Below, piece by piece: positions 52,584 through 61,754 of a stretch of 64,000 nt of DNA; position 1 is the stretch's first letter, and each line of letters opens with the position of its first letter. Position numbers and translations under genes: made by a program. The notes beneath the pieces were generated by a model. That model saw only the letters and a list, made by a program, of their open reading frames with translations, did not search any database and had not been told where the DNA came from. Source of the stretch: an uncultured Draconibacterium sp. (GTDB lineage Bacteria; Bacteroidota; Bacteroidia; Bacteroidales; Prolixibacteraceae). The stretch lies in the NCBI RefSeq assembly GCF_913063105.1, contig NZ_CAJXYQ010000004.1:62001-126000 (forward strand). Direction: 5' to 3'.

Positions 52584-54851
52584 CTACAAAAAATGAATTG
52601 TTAGGGTAACATAAAAACTTCTTCCGGGGGAATATATGGGTCTTGCCTCGGCATTTCGTACCGATCGCGATAAATGCTCGTAGTAGGCTTTATCAAAAAT
52701 ATTCTGAACGCCGCCTGTTGCCGAGAATACATTATTTATCAGCCACGAAACTTTTGCATCAACCACACTAAATGCCGGTGTCTCCGTTTCTCCGTAGGAG
52801 GTGGCAACACGCCCTTGTTTCAGAGCGTGACGAAAAAATAGCTCTGGTTGCACCTTTCCGTCCACAAAACTACCACTTAGTCGGTAAGAAAACTCCATTG
52901 GTGGAATTTCGGGCAAAGCTTCGTCAATGTCCTGGTTTTCTCCGTAGGTATACACCACATTAAAATCGTGAAGCAGCTGTTTTGTAAGTTGTTGCGACCA
53001 ACCGATTTCAAATCCGGCAATGAAAGCCTTTTTAATATTTACAAACTGGCGTACGCCGGGAGAAGTGGCCATTGCCGGCTCTAAGTCTTCCCGAATTTCG
53101 GATGAGATATAATCGCGCAATACCGAAGTAAAGACATTAACATGCAAATTGGTTTTTGCACTTTGGTATCTGTAAACCAGATCAAGCTGGTTGTTTTTCT
53201 CCGGATCTAAATCAGGATTTCCCAGCATTTCGTACGGATCGAGCCCAATGGGAAACTGGTTAATGTAACGTTCGGCAATGCCCGGACTTCGAGTGGCCAT
53301 TCCCATCCATAAACCCAAGGACATTTTTTCGTTGAACAATCGTGTTCCACCAAAACTTAATGATGGGTGTACATGCGTCGGTTCAAGATCGCTATAAATG
53401 TTCTTAAAACGGGGATCTGGATTATTGGCTTTTGCCGAGTTATAATCCATACGCCCGGAAATTACAAACTTAAAACCAGGTTGTGTAATGTGCCATTCGC
53501 CAAATGCGCCTGCCCGGTTTACCTCGGCATCTTGCCAAACATTATCGGTAAATACCTTACCGGCCATAGGTCCCATTAGCATGGTACGCGTGCGATAACC
53601 GTCAGCCGATTCAAACCGGTAATCGGCACCCAGGTATAAAAACCCTTTTTTGAAATCAAAACGTAACTCACTCCTGCCACCGTAATTCCGGGTTTCTGCA
53701 TCAGTTATTGCGTCAGTTTTTCTGGGGTCAAGCACTTTGTCGTAATTATCCATCAGGTGGTCAACCATCGTTCCATACAAACTTGTATTCCACGAGCTCA
53801 GCACTTTATCGTAAAAAATCGCCTTGTGGCTGGCATTAACCAACCAGGTGTTATCTTCGCGCAAATCCATTGGTAAAGCCGGAAAATCAACATCTTTGGC
53901 AATATTATTAGAGACCAGCAAACCCAGTTGCTGGGTGTTACTTAGTTTCACACCAAACTTTCCGCCCCAGTTTAAACGATTAAAAGCAGCAGGAATAGTA
54001 ACACCATCGCCATCGGTGTAATCTTTACCTGAAGAATAGGCACCAAAGACCCTAAAATCAGTTTTGGCTCCCGATACACCTGCAACACCTTCTGTTCTAA
54101 AAATATTACCGTTACTTTCGTAACTGGTTCCCAATCGGCCAACAGCCTTTGTTTTCTCACTAAATGCCGGAGCCGAACTTTTAAAGTTGATTGTTCCGCC
54201 AAAAGCATTGCCATAGCGTAAACTATGTGGTCCTTTCTGCACTTCTGCCTCGGCAATCATATTTATAGGAATCTGACTTGCGGCAGGATCCATACGATTA
54301 GGACATGCTGCAGAAGCGGTTTGACTACCATCAAGTACCAGGTTTATCTGGTCGTATTTAAAACCACGTAAAACGGGGTCGAAACCATAGGCCCCGCTCT
54401 TTCTAATGCTTGAAATTGAGGGGACAGCCTCCAATAAGCTACCGGCATCGTGTGCGAGTTTGTTTTGTGCCGAAAATTCCAGTTTTCTTTTATCACCGGC
54501 TGTAGGATGCACCGCTACCACTGTTACCGGCAAAAAAGCTACCGATTCGGTGAGTCGAAGTGTTCCGTCATTGGCAAACTGTTCTACTTCGCTGTTCTTA
54601 AAAACAAGTTTCCCATATTGAAGATGAGAAAGAAAGAGTTCAGCTTCTGCAGTAAGTTCCAGAACAATGTTTCCATTTTCATCTGAAAAACCTTCTTCTC
54701 CATTGTATTTAAAATAGATATCTGCTATCCCTTGTTCTGTTTTGGTATCTATTATCCGAATTGATTTCCGCTGAGAATAAGAATAAAAAGTAAACATCGT
54801 CAAAATGAATACCCCAATTATTTTTATTCGGGAATTATAATTGTTTTTCAT
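52584..54851 (-). CDS. TonB-dependent receptor, probable copper receptor (OprC/NosA-like)
   Basis: A 755-aa outer-membrane receptor (ATG 54851, signal MKNNYNSRIKIIGVFILTMF). A short carboxypeptidase-regulatory-like domain (IADIYFKYNGEEGFSDENGN) precedes the plug (SLLEAVPSISSIRKSG, LRGFKYDQINLVLDG). In the plug SAACPNRMDPAAS gives the CxxxM arrangement that binds copper in OprC. The barrel ends with YSPGRSFYVTLTIHFL. The neighbouring Cys-rich small protein supports a metal role. It probably imports copper or a copper complex; direct evidence is the motif only. Confidence 0.85.
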   Translation of the reverse strand: MKNNYNSRIKIIGVFILTMFTFYSYSQRKSIRIIDTKTEQGIADIYFKYNGEEGFSDENGNIVLELTAEAELFLSHLQYGKLVFKNSEVEQFANDGTLRLTESVAFLPVTVVAVHPTAGDKRKLEFSAQNKLAHDAGSLLEAVPSISSIRKSGAYGFDPVLRGFKYDQINLVLDGSQTASAACPNRMDPAASQIPINMIAEAEVQKGPHSLRYGNAFGGTINFKSSAPAFSEKTKAVGRLGTSYESNGNIFRTEGVAGVSGAKTDFRVFGAYSSGKDYTDGDGVTIPAAFNRLNWGGKFGVKLSNTQQLGLLVSNNIAKDVDFPALPMDLREDNTWLVNASHKAIFYDKVLSSWNTSLYGTMVDHLMDNYDKVLDPRKTDAITDAETRNYGGRSELRFDFKKGFLYLGADYRFESADGYRTRTMLMGPMAGKVFTDNVWQDAEVNRAGAFGEWHITQPGFKFVISGRMDYNSAKANNPDPRFKNIYSDLEPTHVHPSLSFGGTRLFNEKMSLGLWMGMATRSPGIAERYINQFPIGLDPYEMLGNPDLDPEKNNQLDLVYRYQSAKTNLHVNVFTSVLRDYISSEIREDLEPAMATSPGVRQFVNIKKAFIAGFEIGWSQQLTKQLLHDFNVVYTYGENQDIDEALPEIPPMEFSYRLSGSFVDGKVQPELFFRHALKQGRVATSYGETETPAFSVVDAKVSWLINNVFSATGGVQNIFDKAYYEHLSRSVRNAEARPIYSPGRSFYVTLTIHFL

Positions 54852-54902
54852 TCCAAAATAATTTATTGATAATACATTTGTCAATGCGAGGGTTACTGTA
54901 CT

Positions 54903-55274
54903 TTAAACGGAATAATCAGGCGGATGAAAGACCGAATTAATATTTAATAAAGAATAGTTTTTGTGGTAGGCCCGACCATGTTTTTTATGCTGAGCATATA
55001 AAACCAGCATCACGCCATTAGTTTGTGCACAGAAGTCAATATTTTGCTTCTCTTTATGATTTGGAGGAAACTCCTTTTTTTGTTGTTCCTGCTCGTTTAT
55101 TCGCTTTTTTAACTGGCAACATCCCTTACAGGTGGATCCTTCAATATCTTTCTCTACACACAAATTTTTAGCAATATAATCCTGATTGATTTTGAAGGAC
55201 AAAAAAACCACCAATTCAGAAAACTGAAAAAGCAGCACCGAACACAATAGTATGATAGAAACAAGGTGTTTCAC
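54903..55274 (-). CDS. Small Cys-rich exported protein linked to copper TonB receptor
   Basis: A 123-aa protein read from GTG 55274 (MKHLVSIILLCSVLLFQF, signal or membrane anchor). It has IAKNLCVEKDIEGSTCKGCCQL, a cluster of four Cys, and a later FCAQTNG; the end is HPPDYSV. Small proteins with this NLC..C..C layout are frequent before copper-type TonB receptors in Bacteroidota as I recall. The gene ends 51 bp before the receptor start, so one operon is likely. Metal binding is inferred from the Cys cluster. Confidence 0.68.
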   Translation of the reverse strand: MKHLVSIILLCSVLLFQFSELVVFLSFKINQDYIAKNLCVEKDIEGSTCKGCCQLKKRINEQEQQKKEFPPNHKEKQNIDFCAQTNGVMLVLYAQHKKHGRAYHKNYSLLNINSVFHPPDYSV

Positions 55275-55294
55275 TAAAGATTGTTGATTTTTAT

Positions 55295-55302
55295 CAAAGT
55301 TA
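55295..55302 (-). promoter_or_regulatory. -7 promoter box of the copper receptor operon
   Basis: TAACTTTG on the minus strand, 21 bp before the GTG start of the small Cys-rich gene, is a perfect Bacteroidota -7 box. The -33 region is weak. A 19-bp dyad (55349-55367) lies about 47 bp further upstream. Confidence 0.5.
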
Positions 55303-55348
55303 GCAAATAAACAAATACATTTTATGCAAGTTCAAAATACTTAGCCCC

Positions 55349-55367
55349 GGTAGGCAAAATGCCTACC
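55349..55367. promoter_or_regulatory. 19-bp dyad GGTAGGCAAAATGCCTACC (candidate operator)
   Basis: Two perfect 8-base arms GGTAGGCA / TGCCTACC surround three A. The dyad lies in the divergent region between the copper receptor operon and the stressosome operon and is much more GC-rich than its surroundings. It could be a regulator binding site or a tight hairpin. Confidence 0.45.
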
Positions 55368-55442
55368 TCCACTCATCCATACACAACCCAAATTCAGCAT
55401 TTTGCACCGCAAAAAACAGTTTTTGCAATAGCTTAAAACGCC

Positions 55443-55471
55443 TTGTGTTACCTACGAATTATTTATTTTTA
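55443..55471 (+). promoter_or_regulatory. Promoter for stressosome operon
   Basis: TTG (55443-55445), 18 bp and TATTTTTA (55464-55471) resemble the Bacteroidota consensus, with one mismatch in the -7 box. The leader to the first ATG would be about 27 bases. Confidence 0.45.
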
Positions 55472-55503
55472 CGCCAAGTTTACAAACCATTAAAAGCATT
55501 ATT

Positions 55504-55866
55504 ATGGAACACAATCTGTGGTATGATGAGAAAACTCAAATCATACACCTTCAATTCACCCGTGATTATCTTACCAGCGACGTAGAGGCCATTCGCAAAG
55601 TGATGAACGAAATGGTGGCCGGGAAACCTTACCGGCAAATGGTCATTCAAATTAGTAAAACGGCAAAGGTTGAAAATCGTGAAACACGCGAAAAATCGAA
55701 CCAGCTCTTAAAGGATTTTGATATTTCGCACGTGGCCTTTATTGGCGGAAGTGCTGCTAACCGAATGATAGCCAAGGTAATGTTAAAAACAGGTGCTTTA
55801 AAAATTCAGGGCGATTTTTTTAAAACGATCGACCAGGGAGTTGAATGGATAATGAGTAAACGATAG
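55504..55866 (+). CDS. STAS/SpoIIAA-like protein
   Basis: The 120-aa protein (MEHNLWYDEKTQIIHLQF start) has a SpoIIAA/STAS-like alpha-beta pattern: VMNEMVAGKPYRQMVIQIS, AKVENRETREKSNQLLKDF, HVAFIGGSAANRMIAKVML and DFFKTIDQGVEWIM. No phosphorylatable Ser/Thr in the usual place is obvious. It opens the operon and lies 4 bp before the RsbR-like gene, so it probably works with the partner-switching proteins downstream. Specific function unknown. Confidence 0.75.
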   Translation: MEHNLWYDEKTQIIHLQFTRDYLTSDVEAIRKVMNEMVAGKPYRQMVIQISKTAKVENRETREKSNQLLKDFDISHVAFIGGSAANRMIAKVMLKTGALKIQGDFFKTIDQGVEWIMSKR

Positions 55867-55870
55867 TATT

Positions 55871-56560
55871 ATGGCAGAAACGATAGTATTTGAAAAAGCA
55901 AAAGAGAGAATTGAGCACATTGAAGATGTTTTATCATCGGTAGCTGCCGGCGACTTAGACGTACGAATTGAGGCCGAAATTGAAGATGATTTAACGGGAG
56001 TGGAAGAAGCAATTAATATTTTAATTGAAGATCTTACTTACGAGTTAAAACAGAGTAAAAAAATGCGTGAAGAGCTGGAAGAAAAGCTCTCAAAAATTGA
56101 AGAGCAACAAAAGACAATAATGCGCCAGCAAGACGATCTTTTGGAACTCTCGAGCCCGGTTACCAAAGTGTGGGATAATATTCTTATTCTACCTGTAATT
56201 GGCACCCTCGATAGCCAGCGTGCACAAATAATGATGGAAAACCTGCTGCAAAAAATTGTTGACACCGGTTGCACCATGTCGATACTTGATATTACGGGTG
56301 TACCAACCGTTGATACCCAGGTGGCCAACCACTTATTAAAAACGGTAACATCTGCCCGTTTACTTGGAGCCGATTGTATTATCTCGGGTATCAGCCCGGC
56401 AATTGCACAAACAATTGTCCACCTCGGAATCGATCTCTCGGTAATTCGAACCAAAGCCACTCTGCAGGATGCGATGATTTACGCCATGCGAAAAAACAAG
56501 CTTTTGGTTGATGGCAAAATTAAATCGGAAAATATATCTGAAACGGAAGAAAGCGAATAA
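55871..56560 (+). CDS. RsbR-like stressosome sensor/scaffold protein
   Basis: A 229-aa RsbR paralogue. Residues 1-60 form a soluble HAMP-like segment (VLSSVAAGDLDVRIEAE, GVEEAINILIEDL), 60-95 a coiled coil, and 95-215 a STAS domain with LPVIGTLDSQRAQIMMENLL, LDITGVPTVDTQVANHLL and SPAIAQTIVHLGIDLS. The two Thr sites phosphorylated by RsbT in known stressosomes (in ITGVPTVDT and AQTIVHLG) are kept. The usual globin sensor domain is absent. It is followed 3 bp later by RsbS. Confidence 0.92.
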   Translation: MAETIVFEKAKERIEHIEDVLSSVAAGDLDVRIEAEIEDDLTGVEEAINILIEDLTYELKQSKKMREELEEKLSKIEEQQKTIMRQQDDLLELSSPVTKVWDNILILPVIGTLDSQRAQIMMENLLQKIVDTGCTMSILDITGVPTVDTQVANHLLKTVTSARLLGADCIISGISPAIAQTIVHLGIDLSVIRTKATLQDAMIYAMRKNKLLVDGKIKSENISETEESE

Positions 56561-56563
56561 TTT

Positions 56564-56953
56564 ATGAACTTAGATCTACACGAAAAAAGAATACCCATCA
56601 TAAAGATTCGTGATTTCCTGATCGTTTCTATTCAGGTTGACATGCACGACAAACTTGCCATTCAGCTGCAATCGCAAATACTCGAAGAAATTGAAAGAAC
56701 GGGGGCCAAAGGAGTATTGATAGATATTTCGGTACTCGAAATGGTCGATTCTTTTATTGGGCGGATGTTGTCGGGTATGGCTTCGATGGCAGCAATTATG
56801 GATGCTGCAGTGGTTATTGTTGGCATGCAACCGGCTGTAGCAATTACCTTGGTAGAACTGGGATTGGAAATGCCGGGAGTGGACACGGCACTAAACATGG
56901 AAAAAGGGATAGAAATGCTGGAACAACGACTGGCAAATTCAGAATTTTTGTAG
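56564..56953 (+). CDS. rsbS: RsbS-like stressosome antagonist (STAS domain)
   Basis: A 129-aa single-domain STAS protein. Motifs are RIPIIKIRDFLIVSIQVDM, EIERTGAKGVLIDISVLEM and VDSFIGRMLSGMA, in which Ser63 corresponds to the serine phosphorylated by RsbT. RsbS holds RsbT inactive in the stressosome core until phosphorylated. Order RsbR-RsbS-RsbT is that of known stressosome operons. Confidence 0.93.
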   Translation: MNLDLHEKRIPIIKIRDFLIVSIQVDMHDKLAIQLQSQILEEIERTGAKGVLIDISVLEMVDSFIGRMLSGMASMAAIMDAAVVIVGMQPAVAITLVELGLEMPGVDTALNMEKGIEMLEQRLANSEFL

Positions 56954-56966
56954 AAGGAGGTAACCC

Positions 56967-57392
56967 ATGAACGAAATTACTTTCGATAACAATTGGGAAC
57001 AACTCGGCACATATCCTATTATTACTGAACACGACATTGTAAAAGTAAGGCAATTGGTTCGGCATCATGCCAAAGATTTCCGTATGGGAATTGTTGAACA
57101 GACACGAATTACAACTGCCGTTTCAGAGCTTTTTAGAAACATGTATAACTATGCAGGAGGTGGTAAAGTGCTTATAGAACGTGGCGATGTTGAAGGGAAA
57201 AATGCGTTAATTGTAACCTGCATTGACGAAGGGCCGGGAATTGAAGACATCGACCTTGCAATGAGCGATGGATATACATCAGGACAAGGTATGGGGTATG
57301 GACTACCCGGCACTAAACGCCTGGTTGATCGTTTTGAAATAAAATCGGAGAAAGATAAAGGAACTGTTGTTCGGGTAATGAAATGGAGATAA
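56967..57392 (+). CDS. rsbT: RsbT-like switch kinase
   Basis: A 141-aa GHKL ATPase. N-box VSELFRNMYNYAGGG, G1 box DEGPGIEDIDLAM, and G2 GYTSGQGMGYGLPGTKRLVD are all intact. RsbT phosphorylates RsbS and RsbR and, once free, activates a downstream partner, in Bacillus the phosphatase RsbU. The start has an almost perfect Shine-Dalgarno sequence (AAGGAGGTAA, six bases before ATG), unusual for this phylum. It overlaps the next gene by 10 bp. Confidence 0.94.
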   Translation: MNEITFDNNWEQLGTYPIITEHDIVKVRQLVRHHAKDFRMGIVEQTRITTAVSELFRNMYNYAGGGKVLIERGDVEGKNALIVTCIDEGPGIEDIDLAMSDGYTSGQGMGYGLPGTKRLVDRFEIKSEKDKGTVVRVMKWR

Positions 57393-58444
57393 CTCGCAAT
57401 CAAATACTAACACTTCAAATTGAACATGAATCAGACGTGGGGATTTGCCGACGAAAGTCGGTAAGCCTTGCCAAGCAGCTGGGCTTCGACGAAGTGAAAA
57501 CCGGGGAAATAGCCATCGTCGTTACCGAGCTGGTAACCAACGTATTGAAACATGGCGGCCGGCAAGGTAAAATTCTGGTTTGCGAGGTAAAAACCAACGA
57601 CGGACAAAAAGCAATTGAAGTGTGGTGTTGCGATTCGGGGCCGGGTATTCCAGACATTGAAAAAGCCATAAAGGATGGTTTTTCAAATAAAGTTTCACTG
57701 GGAATCGGCATGGGCTCCATACGTCGTTTTTCGGATGAGTTTGAGATAAACCCAAATCATTCGCCCTTTAAAAACGACGATGCCCTAAATGGCCTTGAAC
57801 AATACACTACTTGCATCAGAACGCTAAAATGGGTACCGGCCAAAAAGTGGATTGGCAGCAACCGCGCATTAAGCATTGGCGCCGTATCGCGAAGCAAACC
57901 GGGCGAGAAACTAAACGGCGATTGTTATGTGGTTAACCATATTGCAGCAACAAATACCGTAGCTGCAGTAATTGATGGGCTCGGGCACGGTAAGGAAGCA
58001 CACATGGCATCTCAGCTGGCTCGGGAGCAAATAATAATGAAATCCGGACAACCGGTAAATATGTTATTGCAACACATGAATGCCGGAACAAGAGGAACGC
58101 GTGGGCTGGTAGCATCAGTTGTATCAATTGATACTGAAAGAAACAAACTGCAATTCAGTGGAATTGGCAACATCGAAGGATTTGTTGTAACATCGGGGGA
58201 GAAAAAAAACCTGCTTTCATATGGCGGAATTATAGGACACAATATGCGGACACCACGCGTATTTGATTACGATTTTAATCCGGGTGATTACCTGTGTATG
58301 TCCTCCGACGGAATAACATCGCGGTGGCGACCTGAAGATATTAACTGGAATGATCATCCGCAAAGTATTGCCGAGAGTTTACTAATTAATTATGCACGAG
58401 ACAATGACGACGCTACCATTCTTATCATCCGCTACAACCCATAG
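57383..58444 (+). CDS. RsbT-like ATPase fused to PP2C (RsbX/SpoIIE-type) phosphatase
   Basis: The 353-aa protein has two domains. Residues 1-150 form a second RsbT/RsbW-like ATPase with [14 protein letters not shown] and [34 protein letters not shown]. Residues 160-350 form a PP2C-type phosphatase with metal residues in [23 protein letters not shown] and SSDGITSRW. RsbX-type phosphatases reset the stressosome by dephosphorylating RsbR/RsbS. The fused arrangement suggests one protein both kinases or binds and resets. It overlaps both neighbours. Confidence 0.9.
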   Translation: MEITRNQILTLQIEHESDVGICRRKSVSLAKQLGFDEVKTGEIAIVVTELVTNVLKHGGRQGKILVCEVKTNDGQKAIEVWCCDSGPGIPDIEKAIKDGFSNKVSLGIGMGSIRRFSDEFEINPNHSPFKNDDALNGLEQYTTCIRTLKWVPAKKWIGSNRALSIGAVSRSKPGEKLNGDCYVVNHIAATNTVAAVIDGLGHGKEAHMASQLAREQIIMKSGQPVNMLLQHMNAGTRGTRGLVASVVSIDTERNKLQFSGIGNIEGFVVTSGEKKNLLSYGGIIGHNMRTPRVFDYDFNPGDYLCMSSDGITSRWRPEDINWNDHPQSIAESLLINYARDNDDATILIIRYNP

Positions 58445-60578
58445 TGTTGGCACCATACTGGTACAGTTCGAGTCGGATGTGGTTCGGGCACGAAACCTGG
58501 CATCGTTACTGGCACAGGAAAGTAAGTTTGATAAAACTACCTGTATTCGTATTGGCACAGCCGCCTCAGAGCTAAGCCGGAATATTATTGAACATGCCGG
58601 AAATGGTTCAATTGATTTTATGTTGGCCGAACGCGAAAATAAAAGTCCGGGTATTGTTATAATTTTCAAAGACAAAGGCTCTGGAATAAAAGACCTGGAT
58701 TTGATACAGGCCGGCAACTTCCAATCAAAAAACGGCATGGGCGTTGGGCTTAGTGGATCGCAACGCCTAATGGATGACTTTGATATAAAAACCAGCGAAA
58801 AAAACGGCACACAAATAACCATCGCCAAATGGCTTCCACGCTTTTCAAAACAGCTCGATCATAAACGAATTCTTGAAATTAAAAATGCCTTTGAGAAAAC
58901 CATCGAACGGGGCGACTCGAGTATGGTTGATACCATTAACTCGCAGAATAACGAACTGGTATTTTTGTTGCGCAAACTGCAAGAGCGTAACGAAGAAATA
59001 GAAACCATGAACCAGGAGCTGGAAGAAACAAACAAAGGCGTTGTGGCCCTTAACCGCGAACTTGAAGATAAAGCAGTTGATATTGAAAAAGCAAAGCAGG
59101 AAGCGATTCAGGCCAATAAAGCAAAAAGTGAATTTTTGGCCAACATGAGCCACGAAATCAGAACACCCATGAATGCCATACTTGGCTTTGCAGAAATTCT
59201 GGAAACAAAAATTAACGACGACGCTTTAAAACAATATGCTTCGGCAATTTCTTCCAGCGGATCGGCACTTCTGAGTATTATTAATGATATTCTTGACCTC
59301 TCGAAAATTGAGGCTGGAAAAACAGAATTACATTTTCTTCCTGTAAATCTGCCAAACCTATTAAAAGAAGTCGGGCAAATATTTCAACATAAAGCCGATG
59401 AAAAGCAAATTCAACTTATTGTTGATATTGAAAAAAACGTTCCTACCTGTATCGTAATCGACGATGTTCGTTTGCGCCAGGTACTTATTAACCTGGTTGG
59501 AAATGCCATAAAATTTACCGAAACTGGCTTTGTAAAACTCAAGGTTATTTTTGAAAACGCTGCGAATAACGACCAAAAGTACAACCTGCATTTTATGATA
59601 CAGGATACAGGAATTGGAATTGACAAAGACCAGCAAGAGCTAATTTTTGGAGCTTTTGAGCAGCAAAAAAACCAAAGTATTAATAAATATGGCGGTACCG
59701 GCTTAGGTTTAACCATTACTAAAAGGCTGGTAGATATGATGAATGGATCGATTTGGGTAGAAAGTGAAAAAAACTCGGGAAGTATTTTTCATGTTATCTT
59801 AAACCAAATCGAAGTTGGAGCAGCCAACGATTTAACAACACAAGACGAAACCGATTTTGAAGGAGAAATAATATTCGAACCCGCATCGATATTAATTGTG
59901 GATGACATCTCTACCAACCGAAAACTGGTAAAAACCTTTCTGAAAGATTTTGATTTCACCCTTAATAGTGCCCGCAATGGAGAAGAAGCAATAAATGCTG
60001 CCCGCGAAATAAAACCTGATTTAATACTTATGGACATAAAAATGCCCATTATGGATGGATTTACAGCTACCGAAATTTTAAAGAATGATGAAAATTGCAG
60101 GCACATTCCAATTATTGCATTTACGGCATCGGCATTAAAAGAAGAAATTGAGAAAATACGTATTTCGAACTTTGATGGTTATTTGTCGAAACCAATATCT
60201 AAAAAGAGCATGATAGCTGAACTGGCTAAAGTTTTAAAACATGCCAAAAAGGAATATGACAACACTGATGCCTCAGAAAAGTTAACATTAAAAGATACAG
60301 GTAACAGGCAACAAAGTTGTTCTCGGGAATTCTTGGAAGAATTAAACAAAAAGCTCTATCCTCAGTGGGATTCGTTAAAAAACACATTTATTTTAGGAGA
60401 GATAAATGACTTTGCATCAAGTTGTTTGCATATTGGAAACAGCTACAATGCCAAACAATTGCTTGATTGGGGGAATGATATTCAGAAACAAGTTGTAAAT
60501 TTAGACATGGAAAATCTGCCAGTTACAATAAAAAAGTTTGAGACCATTTGGCAGAATTATAACACTTGTGAAGAATAA
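58392..60578 (+). CDS. Hybrid histidine kinase with N-terminal RsbT-like ATPase domain
   Basis: The 728-aa protein starts at ATG 58392 (or 58404), overlapping the phosphatase gene. Residues 15-150 form a third RsbT-like ATPase ([44 protein letters not shown]). A coiled coil (190-240) follows, then HisKA with His254 ([13 protein letters not shown]), HATPase_c ([25 protein letters not shown]) and a receiver with [13 protein letters not shown] near 546. The last 100 residues are helical. It may be where the partner switch enters a phosphorelay. Confidence 0.92.
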   Translation: MHETMTTLPFLSSATTHSVGTILVQFESDVVRARNLASLLAQESKFDKTTCIRIGTAASELSRNIIEHAGNGSIDFMLAERENKSPGIVIIFKDKGSGIKDLDLIQAGNFQSKNGMGVGLSGSQRLMDDFDIKTSEKNGTQITIAKWLPRFSKQLDHKRILEIKNAFEKTIERGDSSMVDTINSQNNELVFLLRKLQERNEEIETMNQELEETNKGVVALNRELEDKAVDIEKAKQEAIQANKAKSEFLANMSHEIRTPMNAILGFAEILETKINDDALKQYASAISSSGSALLSIINDILDLSKIEAGKTELHFLPVNLPNLLKEVGQIFQHKADEKQIQLIVDIEKNVPTCIVIDDVRLRQVLINLVGNAIKFTETGFVKLKVIFENAANNDQKYNLHFMIQDTGIGIDKDQQELIFGAFEQQKNQSINKYGGTGLGLTITKRLVDMMNGSIWVESEKNSGSIFHVILNQIEVGAANDLTTQDETDFEGEIIFEPASILIVDDISTNRKLVKTFLKDFDFTLNSARNGEEAINAAREIKPDLILMDIKMPIMDGFTATEILKNDENCRHIPIIAFTASALKEEIEKIRISNFDGYLSKPISKKSMIAELAKVLKHAKKEYDNTDASEKLTLKDTGNRQQSCSREFLEELNKKLYPQWDSLKNTFILGEINDFASSCLHIGNSYNAKQLLDWGNDIQKQVVNLDMENLPVTIKKFETIWQNYNTCEE

Positions 60579-60588
60579 ACACAAATCT

Positions 60589-61692
60589 ATGCAACAAAAA
60601 AAACCGGTAATTCTTATTGTTGATGATGTTCCTAAAAACATTCAGGTACTTGGTACCTTATTAGCCAAATTTAAATGCGAACTGGCCGTTGCCATGAACG
60701 GACAACAAGCACTTGATACCGTTGAAAAAGTTAAACCCGACCTGATTTTACTGGATGTAATGATGCCCATAATGGATGGACATGAAACTTGTCGGCAGTT
60801 AAAAAGCAATGAAGCAACCAAAGACATTCCGGTTATATTTTTATCGGCAAAAACCGAAACCGAAGATATTGTTGAAGGTTTTAAACTGGGTGCTGTTGAT
60901 TATGTAACCAAACCATTTATTGGCAAAGAACTGGTTGCCCGCGTAAAAACACACCTTACCCTGAGGCAAACCCAGCAAACACTTAGCGAGGAGGTACATT
61001 CGAAAAATAAATTCTTTTCAATAATGTCGCACGACCTTCGCGGAGCTTTTGGCATAATAACCAACTTCGTTCAATTGATTCAGGAAGGAGGAGAATTTCT
61101 TACTCCCGATGAAACCAACGAGTTGTTAAAAGATATTGAAACCACATCAAAAAATACGCTCGAGTTACTCGAAAATCTATTAAAGTGGGCTCGTTCGCAA
61201 ACGGGTGCCATTAAGTTTTCGCCTGAGAATTTAAAAGTTAACTGTGTGTTTGATGAAATTATTCGTAATCACCAAAATATTGCACAGGCCAAAAACATAA
61301 GCATTAAAGTGGTTAACAAATCAGAACAAATGGTTTATGGCGACCGGAACATGATTCTTCTGATTATCCGCAACCTGGTATCGAACGCAATTAAATTTAC
61401 AGAAAAAGGAGGGCAAATATCCTTGAATGTTGCAAACCAGGGCGATTTTATGAGAGTGAGTGTTACCGATACAGGGGTTGGTATTGCTCCGAATAAAATA
61501 AACGATCTTTTTTCTATTGAAGCAAAAACAACCTCTACCGGAACAGCGAACGAACAAGGCCACGGATTGGGTCTGGTTCTGTGTAAGGAATTTGTAAAAA
61601 TTAACGGCGGCGAAATTGGTATTAACAGTGCACCGGGCAAAGGAACTGAAGTGTGGTTTACCTTACCTGAAGGTAAAAAAGAACAAGAATAA
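60589..61692 (+). CDS. Response regulator / histidine kinase fusion
   Basis: A 367-aa protein from ATG 60589. A receiver domain (Asp12-Asp13, phosphoacceptor Asp56 in LLDVMMPIMDG, Lys in VTKPF) is followed by HisKA with His148 (IMSHDLRGAFGIITNF) and HATPase_c (LIIRNLVSNAIKFTEKGG, GHGLGLVLCKEFV). REC-HK proteins of this shape pass phosphate between other kinases. It has no DNA-binding domain. It starts 10 bp after the preceding kinase gene and ends at the terminator. Confidence 0.93.
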   Translation: MQQKKPVILIVDDVPKNIQVLGTLLAKFKCELAVAMNGQQALDTVEKVKPDLILLDVMMPIMDGHETCRQLKSNEATKDIPVIFLSAKTETEDIVEGFKLGAVDYVTKPFIGKELVARVKTHLTLRQTQQTLSEEVHSKNKFFSIMSHDLRGAFGIITNFVQLIQEGGEFLTPDETNELLKDIETTSKNTLELLENLLKWARSQTGAIKFSPENLKVNCVFDEIIRNHQNIAQAKNISIKVVNKSEQMVYGDRNMILLIIRNLVSNAIKFTEKGGQISLNVANQGDFMRVSVTDTGVGIAPNKINDLFSIEAKTTSTGTANEQGHGLGLVLCKEFVKINGGEIGINSAPGKGTEVWFTLPEGKKEQE

Positions 61693-61710
61693 ATGAATAG
61701 CAAACATAAA

Positions 61711-61754
61711 AAACAAATAAAAGGCTAACTTAAAAGTTAGCCTTTTATTTGTTT
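61711..61754. terminator. Bidirectional terminator with 21-bp stem
   Basis: AAACAAATAAAAGGCTAACT plus T (61711-61731) pairs perfectly with 61734-61754; A and T runs at either side serve both strands. It separates two convergent signalling genes and contains the stop codon of the minus-strand kinase. Confidence 0.94.
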
